From Candidatus Thiomargarita nelsonii (lineage in GTDB: Bacteria; Pseudomonadota; Gammaproteobacteria; Beggiatoales; Beggiatoaceae): a stretch of 64,000 bases of DNA. The DNA lies in the NCBI GenBank assembly GCA_000785145.2, contig JSZA02000002.1, positions 32,386 to 96,385 on the forward strand, given 5' to 3'. The position numbers were made by a program, and so were the translations under genes. The notes below the pieces were generated by a model. It had not been told where the DNA came from. It ran no database searches and was given only the letters and a program-made list of their open reading frames with translations. Below are positions 61,406-64,000 of this stretch, one piece after another; positions within the stretch are counted from its first letter, which is position 1; each line of letters begins with the position of its first letter.

Positions 61406-61985
61406 TTAGCACCTCGATGGCACGTTTGACGCGCCTTTTTGAGTAATGTTTCATTGAAAAGCAATGAATTAACGTAATGATTTCATTCATGATTTCTTCG
61501 CTATCTAATTTTTCGTTAGAATGGCCGTTGGCCACAATAATTTCGGTTCCAAATTTTAGAAATAGGTGTTTAAATAAGCTAAATCCTACTCGACTTAATC
61601 GGTCCTTGTAACTTATGAAAACTTTTTCAACCTGACCATCAAGCACTAAATCTAGTAAGGAAAAAAAATTTTTTCGTTTTTCAAAGTTGATACCACTAGC
61701 AATATCAGAAAAAACCCGATCAACTTTTATACCTTGGGCCAGACAAAAAGCTTCAAGCGTTTCAATTTGTCGTGTTAAATCAGCTTTTTGTTTAGGGGTT
61801 GATACTCGCGCATAAATGATGTTCATATTTTGACGAGTTTTACCAATGTATTGATAAACATCATCAGGGTTGTAGTCATATTGACCTGATGGCTTGACTA
61901 TGACTCGAATTTTACCTCGTTTGACCAGCCTTGATAAGTGCCTTCGACTAATGTTTGCTAATTTTAAAACGTTTATTGCTTTCAT
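61380..61985 (-). CDS. tnpA: IS607 serine recombinase (TnpA)
   Basis: The 201-aa protein has an N-terminal MerR-like helix-turn-helix (VLKLANISRRHLSRLVKRGKI, Tyr-rich linker) and a serine-recombinase catalytic domain. The nucleophile is in IIYARVSTPKQKADLTRQ, with FSDIASGINFEKR and ISYKDRLSRVGFSLF further on. This order, with DNA binding first, is the hallmark of IS607. The ATG is about 6 nt from the inferred -10 box, so its message may be leaderless. Confidence 0.94.
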   Translation of the reverse strand: MKAINVLKLANISRRHLSRLVKRGKIRVIVKPSGQYDYNPDDVYQYIGKTRQNMNIIYARVSTPKQKADLTRQIETLEAFCLAQGIKVDRVFSDIASGINFEKRKNFFSLLDLVLDGQVEKVFISYKDRLSRVGFSLFKHLFLKFGTEIIVANGHSNEKLDSEEIMNEIITLIHCFSMKHYSKRRVKRAIEVLNASTENQD

Positions 61986-61991
61986 GATGGC

Positions 61992-62020
61992 ATGATATAG
62001 ACTTTTGTCTATATTGTCAA
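61992..62020 (-). promoter_or_regulatory. tnpA promoter overlapping a palindromic operator
   Basis: On the minus strand TTGACA (62020-62015) and TATCAT (61997-61992) are 17 bp apart. The spacer contains the palindrome TATAGACAAAAGTCTATA (61996-62013), a likely TnpA or repressor site. Confidence 0.72.
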
Positions 62021-62997
62021 CATAAGCTGATATTTTATTATACTATATTTGCTGCCACCGCGTCAGCAATACCCGGTTTTGCGCCTAACAAAAATAAAGA
62101 TAAATTTTGTTCGACAACTTTTTCACATAAACGCGGGAATAAATCTGTGCCATTGACATTGGCACGTAGCGAGACGCCCAACATGCGACAACCAACATGT
62201 ATGCCGATCCCATCTGGTAATACCCGCCTCGCTTTTTGTAGTACGCCTGTATATTCACTATGGGTATAAGCAATATTTAAGCAATCAGGATTGACAAAGG
62301 CTAGATGATATTTTTCTGCACATCGTGTTTGAGTGACAATCCAATTTATCGCTTCCTCCATGGTGGTATTAATCATTGAAATACCAACAAAATTTAAGCT
62401 AGGCGGAGAGGGTTTAGGTGCGCCACCGCCTAAGATACTTGATACAGCAGAACGTGCTATCAATCCCGCATCACCTTTAACCGTTTCACTATAGACAAAT
62501 TCTTTATCTGTCACACTTTCGGCTTCATGTGCAATAGCAACGCGCTGGTGTAGCTGATGGGGTGATGTCAGCCCAGGACGAATTGAAAAACGGACTAGGG
62601 CATCTACGGGTACTTGTGCCGCCTCTTCTTTGGATAAAGGGCGCGGCCCGGCAAATGCCATATCTCCGCGTAGTATATTAAATAATACCGCTAAACTACG
62701 GCCCTTTCCTTTGCCAGCAAAGGCCAATTTTTGAAAGGGTGCTTGATAACGGCCTAGTAGCGATGTACGTGTAAAAACTTGTCCGCTTTGCCATTGGCTG
62801 ATAAATCCACGCACTATCAATAAGGGTGCGAGTATCCATATAAGTAATAATGAAAAAAGCCAATCAAATAAGCGGGGTAATACGACAGCCATTAATCTAA
62901 CGAGTGGTGTCAGTTGGCTCCTCCCCCAGTGACGATAAACAGGTTGCCCTAATGGGCCGGGAATATCTATTTTTGTTCTCATGTTTTACACCATGTT

Positions 62998-63720
62998 TCA
63001 TTTACTTAAAAAAAAACCAGGATAAATACCTTGACAAGCGCGAACTCGTTGCTCTAAGCTCGCTATTAATTCTTGACGCGGAACGCCCGCTAATTTCATC
63101 AGTTTGTTTCTGATTATCAGGGCGAATTTTAAGCCTTGTTTACCCGGAGCAAGCTTATATAATGCACGCATCGGTCCTCCACCACTATAATGACGAACAT
63201 AATCATCTAGGTTGACATCGGCGTTATTATTCCAGCGTTTGTCTAGTATTTGTACATTTTCATTGCCTTTACAAAAGTGAATAATATGCCCATTTTCTCC
63301 CCAGTCCATTTCGGGGACTTCTGTTTGTGCGGCATTAAATATTTCTTGAAAAAAAGCGCGTGCTTTTGGCGTATTTTGAGCAATTATCACGCCAGAATTG
63401 ATATTGCCTGAAAATCCTTGTCCAAAATATAAGGACTTGCCAGGGACTGCCAGTGTTTCTACTCTTGGTGTGAAAGCACGCACTTCGCAATCAGCATCGA
63501 CAAAAAATACCCAGTCATAACCCGCTTTTAAAGCGGCTAACAGCAAAGGTATTTTTAGCCAAACGCTTTCAATGAGACTAGCCCAACGAGGTTGGTTGAC
63601 TAATACATAGTCATAAGCTTGCCGCTCCGCATAGCGTTGATGACTTGCCATGCATCGATCATAAATTTTGTCGTAAAAATTTAATCCGACAGAAAATACT
63701 AAAACTTTAGGAGTAGCCAT
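62998..63720 (-). CDS. GT34-like glycosyltransferase
   Basis: The 240-aa protein has a GT-A fold start, VLVFSVGLNFYDKIYDRCMASHQ, then AYDYVLVNQPRWASL. The DxD-type metal motif is in VFFVDADCEVRAF, and SGNINSGVIIAQNTPKARAFF and MDWGENGHIIHFC follow. These are features of the GMA12/MNN10 galactosyl- and mannosyltransferase group. It has no signal or membrane segment. It is the first gene of the minus-strand polysaccharide cluster, 16 nt before the sugar-transferase fusion. The donor sugar is unknown. Confidence 0.8.
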   Translation of the reverse strand: MATPKVLVFSVGLNFYDKIYDRCMASHQRYAERQAYDYVLVNQPRWASLIESVWLKIPLLLAALKAGYDWVFFVDADCEVRAFTPRVETLAVPGKSLYFGQGFSGNINSGVIIAQNTPKARAFFQEIFNAAQTEVPEMDWGENGHIIHFCKGNENVQILDKRWNNNADVNLDDYVRHYSGGGPMRALYKLAPGKQGLKFALIIRNKLMKLAGVPRQELIASLEQRVRACQGIYPGFFLSK

Positions 63721-63759
63721 TTGGTTTTTTATCCTTTTTTATCACACTAGTGCATCGTC

Positions 63760-64000
63760 AAGGTTGTTTTTATGGGTAATGTAGGGTGCGTCCTACGCAC
63801 CTTTAACTTCGCGTCATGGTGCGTAGGACGCACCCTACAACACAATGCCATTAAGTTAAGACTAAATTATTGATTTTAAAGTTTTGTTTCGGGAAATCCG
63901 CAGAGCGAAATTCCCGAAACAACTGAAGGTTGTTTTTATGGGTAATGTAGGGTGCGTCCTACGCACCTTTAACTTCGCGTCATGGTGCGTAGGACGCACC
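63760..64000. repeat. Two direct copies of repeat R6 around an R2 copy
   Basis: A unit containing GGGTGCGTCCTACGCACC, then TTAACTTCGCGTCAT and GGTGCGTAGGACGCACCC, occurs at 63760-63838 and again at 63926-64000, where it leaves the window. Each is itself a large hairpin. An R2 palindrome lies between them (63886-63920). No gene was seen after 63720. Confidence 0.9.

Larger units (their letters stand above)
59879..62046 (-). mobile_element. IS607-family element
   Basis: The element carries a serine-recombinase tnpA and a tnpB that overlap by 26 bp. Both junctions with the host gene contain the dinucleotide AT (59879-59880 and 62047-62048), as expected for a serine recombinase with a 2-bp core and no longer duplication. 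Repeated TAGACA motifs lie near both ends (59891-59906 and 62001-62013). The 118 bp between tnpB and the right end could hold the omegaRNA scaffold, ending in a guide that starts CTGCGGAAAC. Confidence 0.88.
59504..62982 (-). pseudogene. Sugar-transferase / WecG-TagA fusion gene interrupted by an IS607 element
   Basis: The 5' part (62982 to about 62047) encodes a sugar-transferase-like domain (LFDWLFSLLLIWILAPLL, ILRGDMAFAGPRPLS, RPGLTSPHQLHQR). It is followed by a WecG/TagA/CpsF domain (ISMINTTMEEAINWI, HLAFVNPDCLNIAY, RVLPDGIGI, LFLLGAKPGIADAVAAN). The 3' part (59878-59504) resumes in frame with LRKRYSGLQIVGTQHGYFS and AFGAPKQDIWINRH, then VGGLFDFYSG, to the stop. Joining the two parts gives a protein of about 436 residues. 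The gene would link an initiating sugar phosphate transferase to an N-acetylmannosaminyltransferase-type enzyme. Insertion separates the WecG halves. Confidence 0.9.

Overview
The window looks like chromosome of an AT-rich gammaproteobacterium, most likely a large sulfur bacterium of the Beggiatoaceae (Thiotrichales). That placement is inference. It rests on E. coli-like LPS-core enzymes (WaaP, WaaG, WaaQ), the pilB-pilC-pilD-coaE and rpe-gph-trpE-trpG gene orders, and a very high load of short palindromic intergenic repeats next to IS elements and many broken genes. No rRNA, tRNA or CRISPR array was seen.

Layout. (a) 1-2025: an open, previously easy-to-miss reading frame on the minus strand that leaves the window. 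It joins MG2-like beta domains to a FimV-like helical segment and a PilB-type MshEN domain. (b) 2169-4868: glmU and a CNNM/CorC-type transporter. (c) 5121-13239: an LPS core cluster with an O-antigen ligase, a WaaP-glycosyltransferase fusion, waaG, a VapBC-like pair, waaQ, a deleted glycosyltransferase and a polysaccharide deacetylase. (d) 13366-19307: a coiled-coil protein of eight 47-residue repeats and a frameshifted paralogue, each behind the same sigma-70-type promoter; a tandem DUF302 protein; and a methyltransferase gene split by a TnpB element whose 3' end can fold into an omegaRNA-like pseudoknot. (e) 19383-30617: purK, a 1213-aa TPR-CHAT protein, decayed beta-oxidation genes (FadJ-like and FadE-like), a truncated papain-like gene, and a full-length reverse transcriptase with a ruined active site. 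(f) 30808-43570: an amidotransferase of the N-acetylglutaminylglutamine amide type and a Pil-Chp chemosensory cluster (PilG, PilH, PilI, PilJ, ChpA and two CheW-like proteins) that includes a periplasmic-binding-protein gene. (g) 43606-51568: coaE, pilD, pilC, pilB, trpG, trpE, gph, rpe. (h) 51972-56725: an OprC/NosA-type copper TonB receptor, a sigma-54 activator, a truncated sugar nucleotidyltransferase and a DUF433/DUF5615 toxin-antitoxin pair. (i) 56839-63720: exopolysaccharide genes with three differently fused or decayed sugar-transferase-type domains, one of them split by an IS607 element.

How the parts fit. The most coherent machinery is twitching motility: the PilBCD assembly proteins beside a complete Pil-Chp relay, and possibly the MG2-FimV-MshEN protein. 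A second theme is the cell surface (LPS core, polysaccharide export precursors, copper uptake). A third is genome instability: at least seven genes carry internal deletions, frameshifts or insertions, and gene boundaries are littered with at least six families of short repeats. Those lesions could be genuine decay or chimeras from whole-genome amplification or assembly; read mapping would decide.
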